Assembly (NCBI RefSeq): GCF_900103175.1
Contig: NZ_FNLF01000002.1
Coordinates: 2,122,136-2,186,135 of the forward strand
Direction: 5' to 3'
From: Tsukamurella pulmonis
GTDB taxonomy: Bacteria; Actinomycetota; Actinomycetes; Mycobacteriales; Mycobacteriaceae
DNA length: 64,000 nucleotides
Notes under the pieces: model-generated
Told to the model about the DNA's origin: nothing
The model's database searches: none
What the model saw: only the letters and a program-made list of their open reading frames with translations
In this document: positions 8,277 through 17,551 of the stretch, piece after piece
Numbering within the stretch: the stretch's first letter is position 1
Layout of the letters: each line of letters starts with the position of its first letter
Program-made: the position numbers and the translations under genes

Positions 8277-9083
8277 ATGGCGGCCTTCGATCCGAAGGAC
8301 AAGGGCATCGTCGTCACGGGCGCGGGCAACGGCATCGGCGCAGCACTCGCGCGGGAGCTGGGCGCCCGCGGGGCGCGGGTCGTGGTGGCCGATCTCGACG
8401 CCGAGGGGGCCTCGCGCGTCGCGGACGAGATCACCGCCGCGGGCGGCACCGCGTACGCGGCCCCCGGCGACGCGGCCTCCGAGGAGGGCGTCGCCGCCCT
8501 CGTCGCCACCGCTCGCGGGCGCCTCGGCGCCATCGACGCCTGGTACGCCAACGCCGGCGTCGACCGCGGCCGCGGCCTCGAAGCCCCGGAATCCGACTGG
8601 GATCTCTCGTTGCAGGTCAACGTCATGGCGCACGTCAGGGCGGCCCGGCTCCTCGTCCCCGAGTGGGCCGAACGAGGCGCGGGCCGGTTCGTGGTCACCG
8701 CCTCGGCGGCGGGCCTGCTGACCATGCTCGGCGCCCCGGCGTACTCGGCCACCAAACACGCCGCCGTCGCCTTCGCCGAGTGGCTGTCGGTCACCTACCG
8801 GCACCGCGGCGTCGTGGTCCAGGCGATCTGTCCGCAGGGCGTGCGCACGCGGATGCTCGAGCAGTCGGGCGAACTGGAGGAGCTGCTCAGTCACGACACC
8901 GCGCTCACCCCCGAGCAGGTCGCGACGCAGGCGGTCGACGCGCTCGCCGGCGATGAGTTCCTCATCCTCCCGCACCCCGAGGTCGCGGGGTACTACGCCA
9001 CTCGTGCGGGTGCCACCGACAAGTGGCTGCACGGCATGAACAAGCTCCAGCAGCGACTGGAAGAGAAGGAGAGCACGCGATGA
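8277..9083 (+). CDS. SDR-family oxidoreductase
   Basis: About 268 residues. TGAGNGIG forms the nucleotide site, NAGV follows, and the catalytic residues lie in TASAAG and YSATK. The C-terminal region after about residue 190 is longer than in FabG and diverges from it, as in SDRs acting on larger alcohols. It starts four bases after the previous stop, and its own stop overlaps the next start (ATGA at 9080-9083), so translational coupling is likely. The substrate is unknown; a secondary-alcohol oxidation in the lactone/hydroxy-acid route is one option. Confidence 0.85.
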   Translation: MAAFDPKDKGIVVTGAGNGIGAALARELGARGARVVVADLDAEGASRVADEITAAGGTAYAAPGDAASEEGVAALVATARGRLGAIDAWYANAGVDRGRGLEAPESDWDLSLQVNVMAHVRAARLLVPEWAERGAGRFVVTASAAGLLTMLGAPAYSATKHAAVAFAEWLSVTYRHRGVVVQAICPQGVRTRMLEQSGELEELLSHDTALTPEQVATQAVDALAGDEFLILPHPEVAGYYATRAGATDKWLHGMNKLQQRLEEKESTR

Positions 9084-10069
9084 GGGCCTGGCAGGTACCC
9101 GAACTGGGGGAGCCGCTCGCCGTACTCCGGGAGGCCGACCTCCCCGTTCCCGAGCCGAGCCCCGGGCAGGTCGTGGTGCGCACGCTCGCGACGGCGGCGA
9201 ACTTCCCCGACGTCCTCATGTGCCGCGGGCTGTACCAGGTGAAGCCCGACCTGCCGTTCACCCCCGGCGTCGAGCTCTGCGGTGAGGTGGTCGCGGTCGG
9301 TGACGGTGTCGACGGCTTCGCCGTCGGTGATCGTGTGCTCGGTGGGGCGGCGCTGCCCGCGGGCGGCTTCGCGGAGTACGCGGTGCTCAGCGCCGCACAG
9401 ACCTTTCCCGCGCCGGCATCGCTCGATGACGCGCAGGCGTCGTCGCTGTTCATCGGCTACCAGACCGGGTGGTTCGGCCTGCACCGTCGCGCGCACCTGC
9501 AGGCCGGCGAGACCCTCCTGGTGCACGCCGCCGCCGGCGGCGTCGGCAGCGCCGCGATCCAGCTCGGCAAGGCCGCCGGCGCGAAGGTCATCGGCGTCGT
9601 GGGCGGCGAGGCCAAGGCGGAGGTCGCCCGCGCGCTGGGTGCCGACGTCGTGATCGACCGGCACACCCAGGATTTCGTCGAGGTGGTCAAGGCCGAGACC
9701 GGCGGCCGCGGTGCGGACGTCATCTACGATCCCGTCGGCGGCGAGACCTACAAGCGCTCCACCAAGTGCATCGCCTTCGAGGGCCGGATCCTCATCATCG
9801 GTTTCGCCGGCGGCACCATCCAGGAGGCCCCGCTCAACCACGCCCTGATCAAGAACTACTCGATCGTCGGCCTGCACTGGGGGCTCTACAACGCCCTCGA
9901 CCCGGCGGCGGTCCAGCAGTGCCACACCGAGCTGACCGCTCTGGCGGACAAGGGGTTGGTCAACCCGTTGGTGAGCGAGCGACTCTCGTTCGACCAGGTG
10001 CCGGACGGCCTGCAGCGGCTCGCGGACGGCACCACCGTGGGGCGCGTCGTCTACCAGGCGGACCGGTGA
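9080..10069 (+). CDS. NAD(P)H:quinone oxidoreductase / enoyl reductase-like (MDR family)
   Basis: A 329-residue zinc-free medium-chain dehydrogenase. The N-terminal GroES-like half carries NFPDVLMCRGLYQ and the Rossmann half the AAAGGVGSAA motif. The zinc-ligand cysteines of true alcohol dehydrogenases are missing. Relatives reduce quinones or enoyl substrates with NADPH. ATG 9080 overlaps the preceding stop, and its TGA overlaps the next GTG start (GTGA at 10066-10069), placing it inside a tightly coupled operon. In this pathway it could handle an enoyl or oxo intermediate, which is only an inference. Confidence 0.85.
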   Translation: MRAWQVPELGEPLAVLREADLPVPEPSPGQVVVRTLATAANFPDVLMCRGLYQVKPDLPFTPGVELCGEVVAVGDGVDGFAVGDRVLGGAALPAGGFAEYAVLSAAQTFPAPASLDDAQASSLFIGYQTGWFGLHRRAHLQAGETLLVHAAAGGVGSAAIQLGKAAGAKVIGVVGGEAKAEVARALGADVVIDRHTQDFVEVVKAETGGRGADVIYDPVGGETYKRSTKCIAFEGRILIIGFAGGTIQEAPLNHALIKNYSIVGLHWGLYNALDPAAVQQCHTELTALADKGLVNPLVSERLSFDQVPDGLQRLADGTTVGRVVYQADR

Positions 10070-10770
10070 CGGCGGAACCCGTGGCGGGCAGCGGCCCCGA
10101 TGGGCCGCAGGGCCGCCGGGTGGACGCCGTCCTGTTCGACTACGGCGGCGTCCTCACCCGGCCGATGCGCCACAGCATCGAGGCGTGGATCGCCGACGAG
10201 GGCATCGAACCCGCCAGTTTCACCGCCACGCTCAAGGCCTGGCTCGGACGGGACGCCCACGCGGGCAGCCCGATCCACCGGCTCGAGACCGGCGAGCTGC
10301 CCGAGGCGGATTTCGACGCGGAGTTCGCCGCGGCGCTGCGCACCCGTACGGGCGAGCCCGTGAATCCCGATGGTGTGCTGCGCCGCATGTTCGCCCGGAT
10401 CGAGGAGGACCCCGCGATGTGGGAGCTCGCCGCCGATCTGCGTGCGGCGGGCGTGCCCGTGGCGATCGTCTCCAACAGCTGGGGCGGCGGGAACCTCTAC
10501 CCCCGTGAGCGCCTCGCGGCCCTGTTCGCGCCGGTGATCATCTCGGAGGAGGTGGGGCTGCGCAAGCCCGACCCCGCCATCTTCCGACTCGCGCTCGACT
10601 CGCTCGGCGTCCCGCCCGAGCGGGCCGCCTTCATCGACGACGCGACGCCGAACATCGACGGCGCCGCCGCCCTCGGCATCCGCGCCGTGCATCACACCGA
10701 ACCCGCCACCACGCGTGCGGCCCTGCGGGAACTCGTTCCCGCCCTGGCCGATACGTCCGTCCACCCCTGA
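10066..10770 (+). CDS. HAD-family hydrolase, resembles the ACAD10 / epoxide-hydrolase N-terminal domain
   Basis: A 234-residue HAD phosphatase-fold protein. Motif I is FDYGGVLT with the likely nucleophile Asp25; the second Asp of the usual DxD is Gly (D-Y-G), as I remember for ACAD10-type domains. Motif II is VSNSWGG, motif III the Lys of GLRKPDP, motif IV FIDDATPN. A helical cap lies between about residues 35 and 110. GTG 10066 overlaps the preceding stop. In animals a domain of this type is fused to an APH kinase and an acyl-CoA dehydrogenase in ACAD10; here those two domains are separate genes 1.2-2.3 kb downstream in the same operon. It may remove phosphate from a pathway intermediate, or have lost catalysis. 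Confidence 0.85.
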   Translation: MTAEPVAGSGPDGPQGRRVDAVLFDYGGVLTRPMRHSIEAWIADEGIEPASFTATLKAWLGRDAHAGSPIHRLETGELPEADFDAEFAAALRTRTGEPVNPDGVLRRMFARIEEDPAMWELAADLRAAGVPVAIVSNSWGGGNLYPRERLAALFAPVIISEEVGLRKPDPAIFRLALDSLGVPPERAAFIDDATPNIDGAAALGIRAVHHTEPATTRAALRELVPALADTSVHP

Positions 10771-10781
10771 AGGAGAACACC

Positions 10782-11534
10782 ATGACCCAGCGCATCGCCA
10801 TCGTGACCGGGGCCGCCCGCGGCATCGGCGCCGAGGTGGCCCGCCGCCTCGCCTCCGACGGACACGCCGTCGCCGTCCTCGACCTCGACGAGGCCGCCTG
10901 CCGGGTGGTCGCCGACGAGATCACCGCCGCCGGCGGCCGCGCCATCGGCGTGGGTGTCGACGTCTCCGACGAGGAGAAGGTCGGCGCCGCCGTCACCCGC
11001 GTCGCCGAGGAGCTCGGACCGCCCACCATCCTGGTCAACAACGCGGGCATCATCCGCGACAACCTGCTCTTCAAGATGACCGTCTCCGACTGGGATTCGG
11101 TCATGGGCGTGCACCTGCGCGGCGCCTTCCTCATGTCGCGGGAGGTGCAGAAGTACCAGACCCAGGAGAAGTGGGGTCGCATCGTCAATCTGTCGTCGAC
11201 CTCGGCGCTGGGTAACCGCGGCCAGGCCAACTACTCGGCGGCGAAGGCCGGCATGCAGGGCCTGACCAAGACGCTCGCCCTCGAGCTCGGCCGCTTCGGC
11301 GTGACCGCCAACGCGATCGCTCCCGGATTCATCGCCACCGACATGACCGCCGCGACCGCCGAGCGGATCGGCGTCTCCTTCGAGGACTTCAAGACCGCTG
11401 CCGCCAAGGAGATCCCGGTGCAGCGCGTGGGCCTGCCCGCCGACATCGCGCACACCGCGAGCTTCTTCGCCAGTGAGGGTGCGGGATTCGTCTCCGGCCA
11501 GGTGGTCTACGTGGCCGGCGGGCCCAAGGACTAG
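10782..11534 (+). CDS. FabG-type 3-oxoacyl reductase / 3-hydroxyacyl-CoA dehydrogenase (SDR)
   Basis: A 250-residue SDR very close in pattern to FabG: TGAARGIG, NNAGIIRDNLLFKM, catalytic Ser in NLSSTSA, and YSAAKAG. An AAGGAG ribosome binding site (about 10769-10774) precedes ATG 10782. The family interconverts 3-oxo- and 3-hydroxyacyl thioesters. Next to a MaoC hydratase and acyl-CoA dehydrogenases it most likely works in the oxidative direction on 3-hydroxyacyl-CoA. The gene ends 31 bases before maoC. Confidence 0.9.
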   Translation: MTQRIAIVTGAARGIGAEVARRLASDGHAVAVLDLDEAACRVVADEITAAGGRAIGVGVDVSDEEKVGAAVTRVAEELGPPTILVNNAGIIRDNLLFKMTVSDWDSVMGVHLRGAFLMSREVQKYQTQEKWGRIVNLSSTSALGNRGQANYSAAKAGMQGLTKTLALELGRFGVTANAIAPGFIATDMTAATAERIGVSFEDFKTAAAKEIPVQRVGLPADIAHTASFFASEGAGFVSGQVVYVAGGPKD

Positions 11535-11565
11535 GCGCAGGACCGGACGGGAGAGGAAGACGAGC

Positions 11566-12018
11566 ATGCGGGTACTCAACGGACTCGAGGAGTTGCAGGC
11601 GGCCGTGGGGGAGCACCTCGGCTACAGCGACTGGGTCGAGATCGATCAGAAGCGGATCGACCTGTTCGCCGAGGCGACCGGCGATCACCAGTGGATCCAC
11701 GTGGATCCGGAGAAGGCGAAGGCCGGGCCGTTCGGGACGACCATCGCCCACGGCTATCTGACGCTCTCCCTCATCCCGATGCTGGTGTGGCAGATCTACA
11801 CCGTCGAGGGCACGAAGATGGGCGTCAACTACGGCTGCAACAAGGTCCGCTTCCCGGCGCCGGTGCCGGTCGGATCGCGGGTGCGCGCCGGTGTCGAGCT
11901 GGTCTCGGTGACCCCGGGCAGCGGCGGACAGCAGGTGGTGGCCCGGGTCACCATCGAGCGCGAGGGCGCGGACCGCCCGGCCTGCGTGGCCGAGACCGTG
12001 TCCGTGGTGGTCTTCTGA
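11566..12018 (+). CDS. MaoC-family (R)-specific enoyl-CoA hydratase
   Basis: A 150-residue single hot-dog domain. The hydratase-2 signature is intact: ATGDHQWIHVD provides the catalytic Asp/His, and the following GTTIAHGYLTLSL completes the motif. It hydrates trans-2-enoyl-CoA to (R)-3-hydroxyacyl-CoA and would pair with the FabG-like SDR just upstream. ATG 11566 follows a GAGAGGAAG stretch. Its TGA and the ATG of the kinase gene share one base (TGATG at 12016-12020). Confidence 0.9.
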   Translation: MRVLNGLEELQAAVGEHLGYSDWVEIDQKRIDLFAEATGDHQWIHVDPEKAKAGPFGTTIAHGYLTLSLIPMLVWQIYTVEGTKMGVNYGCNKVRFPAPVPVGSRVRAGVELVSVTPGSGGQQVVARVTIEREGADRPACVAETVSVVVF

Positions 12019-13034
12019 TGGCGGAGCAGCACCCGGGCCTCGACCTCGACGTCCTCGCGACCTGGCTCCCGCAGCACGTGGCGGGGGCGGGGGCGGACCT
12101 GAGCGCCGTGCTCATCGCCGGCGGCAAGTCCAACCTCACCTACCGCATCTCCGACGGTGCCTCGTCGTGGATCCTGCGCCGGCCACCGGTCGGGAAGCTG
12201 CTGCCGTCCGCGCACGACATGGGTCGCGAGTACCGGATGATGTCGGCGCTCGGCGGCACCGCGGTGCCGGTCCCGGTGATGTACTCGTACTGCGACGATC
12301 CCGCGGTGCTCGGCGCGCCGTTCTACGTGATGAGCGAGATCGACGGCGTGCCCTACCGCCGCGCGACCGAGCTCGAGGCGCTCGGTGCCGAGCGCACCCG
12401 GGCGATCTCCGAGCGCCTCGTGGACACCCTCGTAGACCTGCACCACGTCGATCCGGAGAGCGTCGGCCTGGGCGACTTCGGCCGCCCCGAGGGCTTTCTC
12501 GGTCGGCAGGTGCAGCGCTGGCGTAAGCAGTTCGCCGCCGCGCACACCCGCGACCTGCCCAAGGTCGACGAGCTCTTCACCGCGCTCGAGGCCCGCGTCC
12601 CCGCCGATTCGGCACCGGGGATCGTGCACGGGGACTACCGTCTCGACAACGTCCTCGTCTCGCCGCAGGACGAGCCGGCGGCCGTCGTCGACTGGGAGCT
12701 CGCGACGATCGGCGACTCGCTCACCGACCTCGCCCTGATGCTCGTCTACGGCCGGCTGGCGAAGGTCTCCGCGGGCACCGTCAGCGACGTGAGCGAGGCG
12801 CCGGGCTTCCTCGACGAGCAGCAGATCATCGACCGCTACGCCGCCGGATCGAGCCGGGACCTCGGCGATTTCGGCTTCTACATCGCCCTCTCCTGCTTCA
12901 AGCTCGCAGGCATCGTCGAGGGCATCCACTACCGCTACGTCAACGGGCAGACCGTGGGCGAGGGCTTCGCCGAGGCCGGCCAGGCAGTGAACCCGCTGCT
13001 GGACGCCGGACTCGACGCTCTGAAGGAGAACTGA
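12018..13034 (+). CDS. APH-family kinase of the ACAD10/11 type (proposed 4-hydroxyacyl-CoA kinase)
   Basis: A 338-residue aminoglycoside-phosphotransferase-fold protein. The catalytic loop HGDYRLDN has Asp206 (H204-G205-D206) and Asn211, and the Mg-binding Asp225 lies in [10 protein letters not shown]. The N-lobe has [10 protein letters not shown] as nucleotide loop. It is not a drug-resistance enzyme by context: it lies one base upstream of an ACAD10/11-type dehydrogenase. In animal ACAD10/11 and in the bacterial levulinate pathway (LvaA), this kinase type phosphorylates the 4-hydroxyl of hydroxyacyl-CoA so that a dehydrogenase-like partner can eliminate phosphate. That role is inferred here from family and neighbours. 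Confidence 0.85.
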   Translation: MAEQHPGLDLDVLATWLPQHVAGAGADLSAVLIAGGKSNLTYRISDGASSWILRRPPVGKLLPSAHDMGREYRMMSALGGTAVPVPVMYSYCDDPAVLGAPFYVMSEIDGVPYRRATELEALGAERTRAISERLVDTLVDLHHVDPESVGLGDFGRPEGFLGRQVQRWRKQFAAAHTRDLPKVDELFTALEARVPADSAPGIVHGDYRLDNVLVSPQDEPAAVVDWELATIGDSLTDLALMLVYGRLAKVSAGTVSDVSEAPGFLDEQQIIDRYAAGSSRDLGDFGFYIALSCFKLAGIVEGIHYRYVNGQTVGEGFAEAGQAVNPLLDAGLDALKEN

Positions 13035-13035
13035 C

Positions 13036-14265
13036 ATGGATTTCGCGTACGACGCCAAGACCACCGAACTGATCGGGCAGGTCAACGATTTCATGGACAG
13101 CCACGTCTATCCGGCGGAGGAGACCTTCCACCGCCAGCTGGCCGAGCTGGACGACCGCTGGGCATGGGACAGCGTCCCGGTCCTGGCGGAGCTGCGCGCC
13201 GAGGCTCGCAGCCGGGGCTTCTGGAACTTCTTCCTCCCCGGCGAGGGCGGTGCCGGACTGACCAACCTGCAGTACGCGCCCCTCGCCGAGATCTCCGGCC
13301 GCAGCCTGCACCTCGCGCCCGCGGTGTTCAACTGCGCGGCACCCGACACGGGGAACATGGAGGTGCTCAACGAGTTCGGTACCGCCGAGCAGAAGCAGCG
13401 ATGGCTCACGCCGCTGTTGAACGGCGAGATCCGGTCGGCGTTCGCGATGACCGAGCCGGACGTCGCCAGCTCCGACGCCACCAACATCGAGCTCTCCATC
13501 GTGCGCGACGGCGACGACTACGTCATCAACGGCCGCAAGTGGTGGATCACCGGTGCGATGAACCCGAACTGCGCCGTCTTCATCGTCATGGGCAAGACCG
13601 CCCCCGATGCCGAGCGTCACCGCCAGCAGTCGCAGATCCTCGTGCCCCGCGACACCCCGGGCCTCGAGGTGCTGCGCGGCATGGAGGTCTTCGGCTACGA
13701 CGACCACAGCCACGGCGGCCACGCCGAGCTGCGCTTCACCGACGTCCGCGTCCCCGCGAGCAACCTGATCGGCGACGAGGGCGACGGTTTCGCCATCGCG
13801 CAGGCCCGCCTCGGGCCCGGCCGCATCCACCACTGCATGCGCTCGATCGGCGTCGCCGAGCGCGCGGTGGAGATGATGTGCGAGCGGGTGTCGAGCCGCA
13901 CCGCCTTCGGCAAGCCGCTCTCCGAGCAGGGCGTGATCCGGGACTGGATCGCCGAGTCCCGTGTGCGGATCGAGCAACTGCGCCTGCTGGTGCTCAAGAC
14001 CGCCTGGCTGATGGACACCGTGGGCAACCGCGGCGCCCACACGGAGATCCAGGCGATCAAGATCGCCACCCCGCAGACGGTGCAGTGGATCCTCGACAAG
14101 GCCATCCAGTCGCACGGCGCGGGCGGCCTGTCCCAGGACTTCTCGCTCGCCGAGGCGTACGCCGGCATCCGCACGCTGCGCTTCGCCGACGGCCCCGACG
14201 AGGTGCACAAGAACTCGCTGGCGCGGGCAGAGCTCAAGCGCGTCGCAGCGAAGAAGGCGCAGTGA
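13036..14265 (+). CDS. ACAD10/11-type acyl-CoA dehydrogenase (phosphate-eliminating partner)
   Basis: A 409-residue acyl-CoA dehydrogenase fold ([16 protein letters not shown] flavin motif, FGKPLSEQG). Near the C-terminus it has [11 protein letters not shown]: Asp385 stands where classical enzymes have the catalytic Glu of YEGT. The ADGPDEVH string is, as I remember it, the mark of the ACAD10/11 subgroup. The gene lies one base after the APH kinase, mirroring the fused APH-ACAD order in animals. The likely reaction is conversion of 4-phosphoacyl-CoA to an enoyl-CoA. GTGA overlap (14262-14265) couples it to the next gene. Confidence 0.88.
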   Translation: MDFAYDAKTTELIGQVNDFMDSHVYPAEETFHRQLAELDDRWAWDSVPVLAELRAEARSRGFWNFFLPGEGGAGLTNLQYAPLAEISGRSLHLAPAVFNCAAPDTGNMEVLNEFGTAEQKQRWLTPLLNGEIRSAFAMTEPDVASSDATNIELSIVRDGDDYVINGRKWWITGAMNPNCAVFIVMGKTAPDAERHRQQSQILVPRDTPGLEVLRGMEVFGYDDHSHGGHAELRFTDVRVPASNLIGDEGDGFAIAQARLGPGRIHHCMRSIGVAERAVEMMCERVSSRTAFGKPLSEQGVIRDWIAESRVRIEQLRLLVLKTAWLMDTVGNRGAHTEIQAIKIATPQTVQWILDKAIQSHGAGGLSQDFSLAEAYAGIRTLRFADGPDEVHKNSLARAELKRVAAKKAQ

Positions 14266-15443
14266 CCACCGCGCAGGAACTCGACGGGCGCATCGACGAG
14301 TTCCTCGCGGCGCACCCGCCCATCGCGACCGATCCACTGGAGTTCCTGCGCGCGCGGTACGACGCCGGGCTGGCCTGGGTGGCCTACCCCGAGGGGCGCG
14401 GCGGACTCGGGCTGTCCCGATCGCTGCAGCAGGGCGTCGACGCCCGGTTCGCCGCCGCCGGTGCCCCGGACAACCGCAGCCACGTCAACGGGATCGGGCT
14501 CGGCATGGCCGCGCCGACGATCCTCGCGTTCGGCACCGCGGAGCAGATCGACCGGTTCCTGCGCCCGCTGTGGACGGGCGAGGAGATCTGGTGCCAGCTC
14601 TTCAGCGAGCCCGGCGCGGGGTCCGATCTGGCGGGCCTCGCGACCCGCGCGGTGCGCGACGGCGACGACTGGATCGTCACCGGGCAGAAGGTGTGGACCT
14701 CGGGCGCGCACAACGCGCAGTGGGCGATCCTCGTCGCCCGCACCGACCCGGATCAGCCGAAGCACAAGGGCCTGACGTACTTCCTGTGCGACATGTCCGA
14801 CCCGGGCATCGACGTGCGCCCGCTGCGGCAGATCACCGGCGAGGCCGAGTTCAACGAGGTCTTCCTCGAGGGCGTCCGCATCCCGGACGCACACCGCCTC
14901 GGCGCGGTGGGGCAGGGGTGGCAGGTTGCGAACGCCACGCTCAACAACGAGCGGGTCGCGATCGGCGGCCGCGCCGCGCGGCGCGAGGACGGCATGATTG
15001 GCGTCGTCGCGAAGACCTGGCGCGAGCGGCCCGAGCTGCGCACGCCGGACCTGCACGACGACCTGCTCCGCCTGTGGGTGGACAGCGAGGTCGCCCGCGT
15101 GACCGCGCTGCGCCTGGGACAGAAGCTCGCCTCGGGCCAGCCCGGCCCGGAGGGCGCCGCGATGAAGCTGTCGTTCGCGCGGCTGAACCAGAAGCTCTCC
15201 GGACTGGAACTGGAGCTGCTCGGTGAGGACGGCCTGCGCTACGGGGAGTGGACGATGGTCCGCCCCGACCGGGTCGACTTCTACGGCCGCGACGCCGGGT
15301 ACCGGTACCTGCGCGCCAAGGGCAACTCGATCGAGGGCGGCACCTCGGAGATCCTCAAGAACATCGTGGCGGAGCGCGTGCTGGGCCTGCCGCCGGAGCA
15401 CCGGGTCGACAAGGACCTGCCGTGGAAGGACGTGCCCAAGTGA
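14262..15443 (+). CDS. Acyl-CoA dehydrogenase, possible alpha chain of a heteromer
   Basis: About 393 residues, GTG start overlapping the previous stop. The flavin-binding motif is [16 protein letters not shown], and the C-terminal motif [24 protein letters not shown] is that of mycobacterial FadE proteins that work in pairs. A second, shorter and more divergent acyl-CoA dehydrogenase overlaps it by four bases. Adjacent pairs of this kind in cholesterol-degrading mycobacteria form alpha2beta2 enzymes that share the active site. I infer the same here. It would introduce an alpha-beta double bond in an intermediate of the route; the substrate is not known. Confidence 0.88.
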   Translation: MTTAQELDGRIDEFLAAHPPIATDPLEFLRARYDAGLAWVAYPEGRGGLGLSRSLQQGVDARFAAAGAPDNRSHVNGIGLGMAAPTILAFGTAEQIDRFLRPLWTGEEIWCQLFSEPGAGSDLAGLATRAVRDGDDWIVTGQKVWTSGAHNAQWAILVARTDPDQPKHKGLTYFLCDMSDPGIDVRPLRQITGEAEFNEVFLEGVRIPDAHRLGAVGQGWQVANATLNNERVAIGGRAARREDGMIGVVAKTWRERPELRTPDLHDDLLRLWVDSEVARVTALRLGQKLASGQPGPEGAAMKLSFARLNQKLSGLELELLGEDGLRYGEWTMVRPDRVDFYGRDAGYRYLRAKGNSIEGGTSEILKNIVAERVLGLPPEHRVDKDLPWKDVPK

Positions 15444-16525
15444 GCTTCACCCCGCACCTGCTCGACAGTGACGTCGAGGACGATCTGCGCGCCGCCGTCC
15501 GCGACCTGCTCGGCCGACGGGTCGCACCGTCGGACCTGATCGCCGCCTACGACGGCGACCCCGCGCCCGGCCTGCGGTCGGAGCTCGCGGACATGGGAGT
15601 CGCCGGCCTGCTCGTCCCGGAGGAGTCCGGTGGCGCCGGAGCCGGTGCCGCCGTCGCCGGCGTGGTCGCCGAGGAGCTCGGTTCCGCGTGTGCGGCCGGT
15701 GATTTCCTCACCTCGGCGGGCATCGCCACCGCGACGGCGCTCGCTGCGGGCGCCACCGACCTGGTGGCCGCCCTCGCCGCGGGGGAGCGCACCGCTGCGC
15801 TCGCCGTGCCCTTCTCCGTGGATCCGCACGGCCCGGTCCGGGGCGTCACCGTCACCGGCGGCGCGCTCACCGGGACCGTCCGGTCGGTGGCCGGGGCACT
15901 CGGCGCCGACGTGCTGCTGGTGCCGGGCGACGACGGTGCGCTGTACGCCGTCGAAGCGTCCGCCGCGCAGATCACCGCGGTCTCGTCCCTGGACATGACG
16001 CGGCAGCTCGCGGACGTCGTCCTCGCCGACGTCCCGGGAACGCCGGTCGCCGCCGACGGCGCCGCCGCCGTCCGCGCGGGGCTGCTCACCGGGGCGGCGC
16101 TGCTCGCCGCCGAGCAGGCAGGTGTCGCCCGCTGGTGCGTCACGACGACGGTCGCGTACCTCAAGGAGCGCAAGCAGTTCGGGCGCGTGGTCGGCGGGTT
16201 CCAGGCGCTCAAGCACCGCCTCGCCGAGCTGTACGCCGACGCCGAGTCCGCCGCCGCGGCGGCACGGTCGGCGACGGTGACGTTGTCCGCCCTCGGCACC
16301 GAGGACCCGGAGACCCGGATCGCGGTCGCCGTGGCGGCGGCGTACTGCTCCGACCTCGCGGTCCGCGCGGCGGAGGAGGCGGTGCAGCTGCACGGCGGCA
16401 TCGGCATGACCTGGGAGGCGCCGGTGCATCTGTACCTCAAGCGCGCCAAGGCGGATCAGATCGGGCTCGGCACTGCGGGGCGGCACCGCGCCGCGCTCGC
16501 GGGCCTCGTCGACCTGCCCGCCTGA
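15440..16525 (+). CDS. Divergent acyl-CoA dehydrogenase, possible beta chain of a heteromer
   Basis: 361 residues, shorter than typical (about 380-400). The middle domain is shortened and very Ala-rich, and the usual TEPxxGSD flavin motif is missing. It keeps KERKQFGRVVGGFQALKH and LHGGIGMTWEAPVHLYLKR but ends without the YEGT/IEGGTSE segment. This is the pattern of the non-catalytic or half-site partner in paired FadE enzymes. It overlaps the preceding acyl-CoA dehydrogenase gene (GTGA at 15440-15443), which supports a stoichiometric complex. It is unlikely to be active alone. Confidence 0.82.
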   Translation: MSFTPHLLDSDVEDDLRAAVRDLLGRRVAPSDLIAAYDGDPAPGLRSELADMGVAGLLVPEESGGAGAGAAVAGVVAEELGSACAAGDFLTSAGIATATALAAGATDLVAALAAGERTAALAVPFSVDPHGPVRGVTVTGGALTGTVRSVAGALGADVLLVPGDDGALYAVEASAAQITAVSSLDMTRQLADVVLADVPGTPVAADGAAAVRAGLLTGAALLAAEQAGVARWCVTTTVAYLKERKQFGRVVGGFQALKHRLAELYADAESAAAAARSATVTLSALGTEDPETRIAVAVAAAYCSDLAVRAAEEAVQLHGGIGMTWEAPVHLYLKRAKADQIGLGTAGRHRAALAGLVDLPA

Positions 16526-16567
16526 GAACACCGCGCCCCGGGCGCACCGAGACAGGAAGAAGGAATC

Positions 16568-17551
16568 ATGGGAGTCGTCCACACCGTCACCGGAGACGTC
16601 GACGCCGCCGATCTCGGCGTCACCCTCATGCACGAACACGTCTTCGTGCTCACCCCGGACATCCAGCAGAACTATCCGGAGGACTTCGGTGACGAGGATG
16701 TCCGGGTGGACGACGCCGTCGCTCAGTTGCAGAAGGCCCACGACGCGGGCGTGCGCACCATCGTCGATCCGACGGTGGTGGGCCTCGGCCGCTACATCCC
16801 GCGCATCCGGCGGATCGCGGAGCGCACACCGGTGCGGATCGTGGCGGCGACGGGCGTCTACACCTACCGGGACGTGCCGCGCTACTTCATGTACCGCGGC
16901 CCGGCGCTCACCGCGATGACCGGGATCGATTTCCCGGATCCCATGGTGGACATGTTCGTCCGCGACATCACCGAGGGCATCGGCGACACCGGGGTCAAGG
17001 CCGGCATGCTCAAGTGCGCCATCGATCACTACGGGCTCACCGACGGCGTCGAGCGCGTGATGCGCGCGGTGGCGAAGGCGCACAACGCCACCGGTGTGCC
17101 GATCACCGTGCACACGCATCCCGGCTCCGAGACGGGCCTGTTGGTCAAGCGGGTGATGTGCGATGAGGAGGGAGTCGACCCGAGCCGGATCGTGCTGGGG
17201 CACAGCGGCGACTCGACCGACGTCGAGCACCTCACGGCGCTTGCCGATGCCGGGTTCACCCTCGGCTTCGATCGGTTCGGCATCAACCTCGAGACCACGT
17301 TCGAGGCCCGCAACGAGACCCTCATCGAGATGGTGCGCCGCGGCTACGCCGAACGGATCGTACTGTCCCAGGACGCCTCCTGCTACATCGACTGGATCGA
17401 CCCGAACGTCAAGGCGGGCATGACCCAGTGGCACTACACGCACGTCTTCGACGACGTCTTCCCGTACGTCCTCGAGCGAGGCGTCACCCAGGCGCAGATC
17501 GACACGATGCTCGTGGACGTGCCGCGCCGCGTGCTGACCGGGGAGGCGTAG
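16568..17551 (+). CDS. Phosphotriesterase-like lactonase (PLL family)
   Basis: 327 residues, amidohydrolase TIM barrel with a binuclear metal site. All ligands are visible: H22 and H24 (MHEH), the bridging Lys144 (GVKAG), H182 (VHTH), H212 (LGHSGD) and Asp269 (SQDAS). Two features separate lactonases from true phosphotriesterases: the Tyr in TGVYTY (about 98) and the Asp-Arg pair in GFDRFGIN (235-236). Both match what I remember of SsoPox-type lactonases. Such enzymes open gamma- and delta-lactones to hydroxy acids, with weak side activity on organophosphates. Between acyl-CoA dehydrogenases and a CoA ligase, the natural role is probably to feed 4- or 5-hydroxy acids into the pathway. It begins 42 bases after the previous gene. 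Confidence 0.87.
   Translation: MGVVHTVTGDVDAADLGVTLMHEHVFVLTPDIQQNYPEDFGDEDVRVDDAVAQLQKAHDAGVRTIVDPTVVGLGRYIPRIRRIAERTPVRIVAATGVYTYRDVPRYFMYRGPALTAMTGIDFPDPMVDMFVRDITEGIGDTGVKAGMLKCAIDHYGLTDGVERVMRAVAKAHNATGVPITVHTHPGSETGLLVKRVMCDEEGVDPSRIVLGHSGDSTDVEHLTALADAGFTLGFDRFGINLETTFEARNETLIEMVRRGYAERIVLSQDASCYIDWIDPNVKAGMTQWHYTHVFDDVFPYVLERGVTQAQIDTMLVDVPRRVLTGEA

Noticed and set aside
12018-13034. Aminoglycoside resistance gene
   Set aside because: The fold is APH, but the gene is embedded between MaoC and an ACAD10/11-type dehydrogenase with overlapping ends, so a metabolic kinase is far more likely.
16568-17551. Organophosphate-degrading phosphotriesterase
   Set aside because: The Tyr of TGVYTY and the Arg of GFDRFG are lactonase features, and the operon is for acyl-CoA metabolism.
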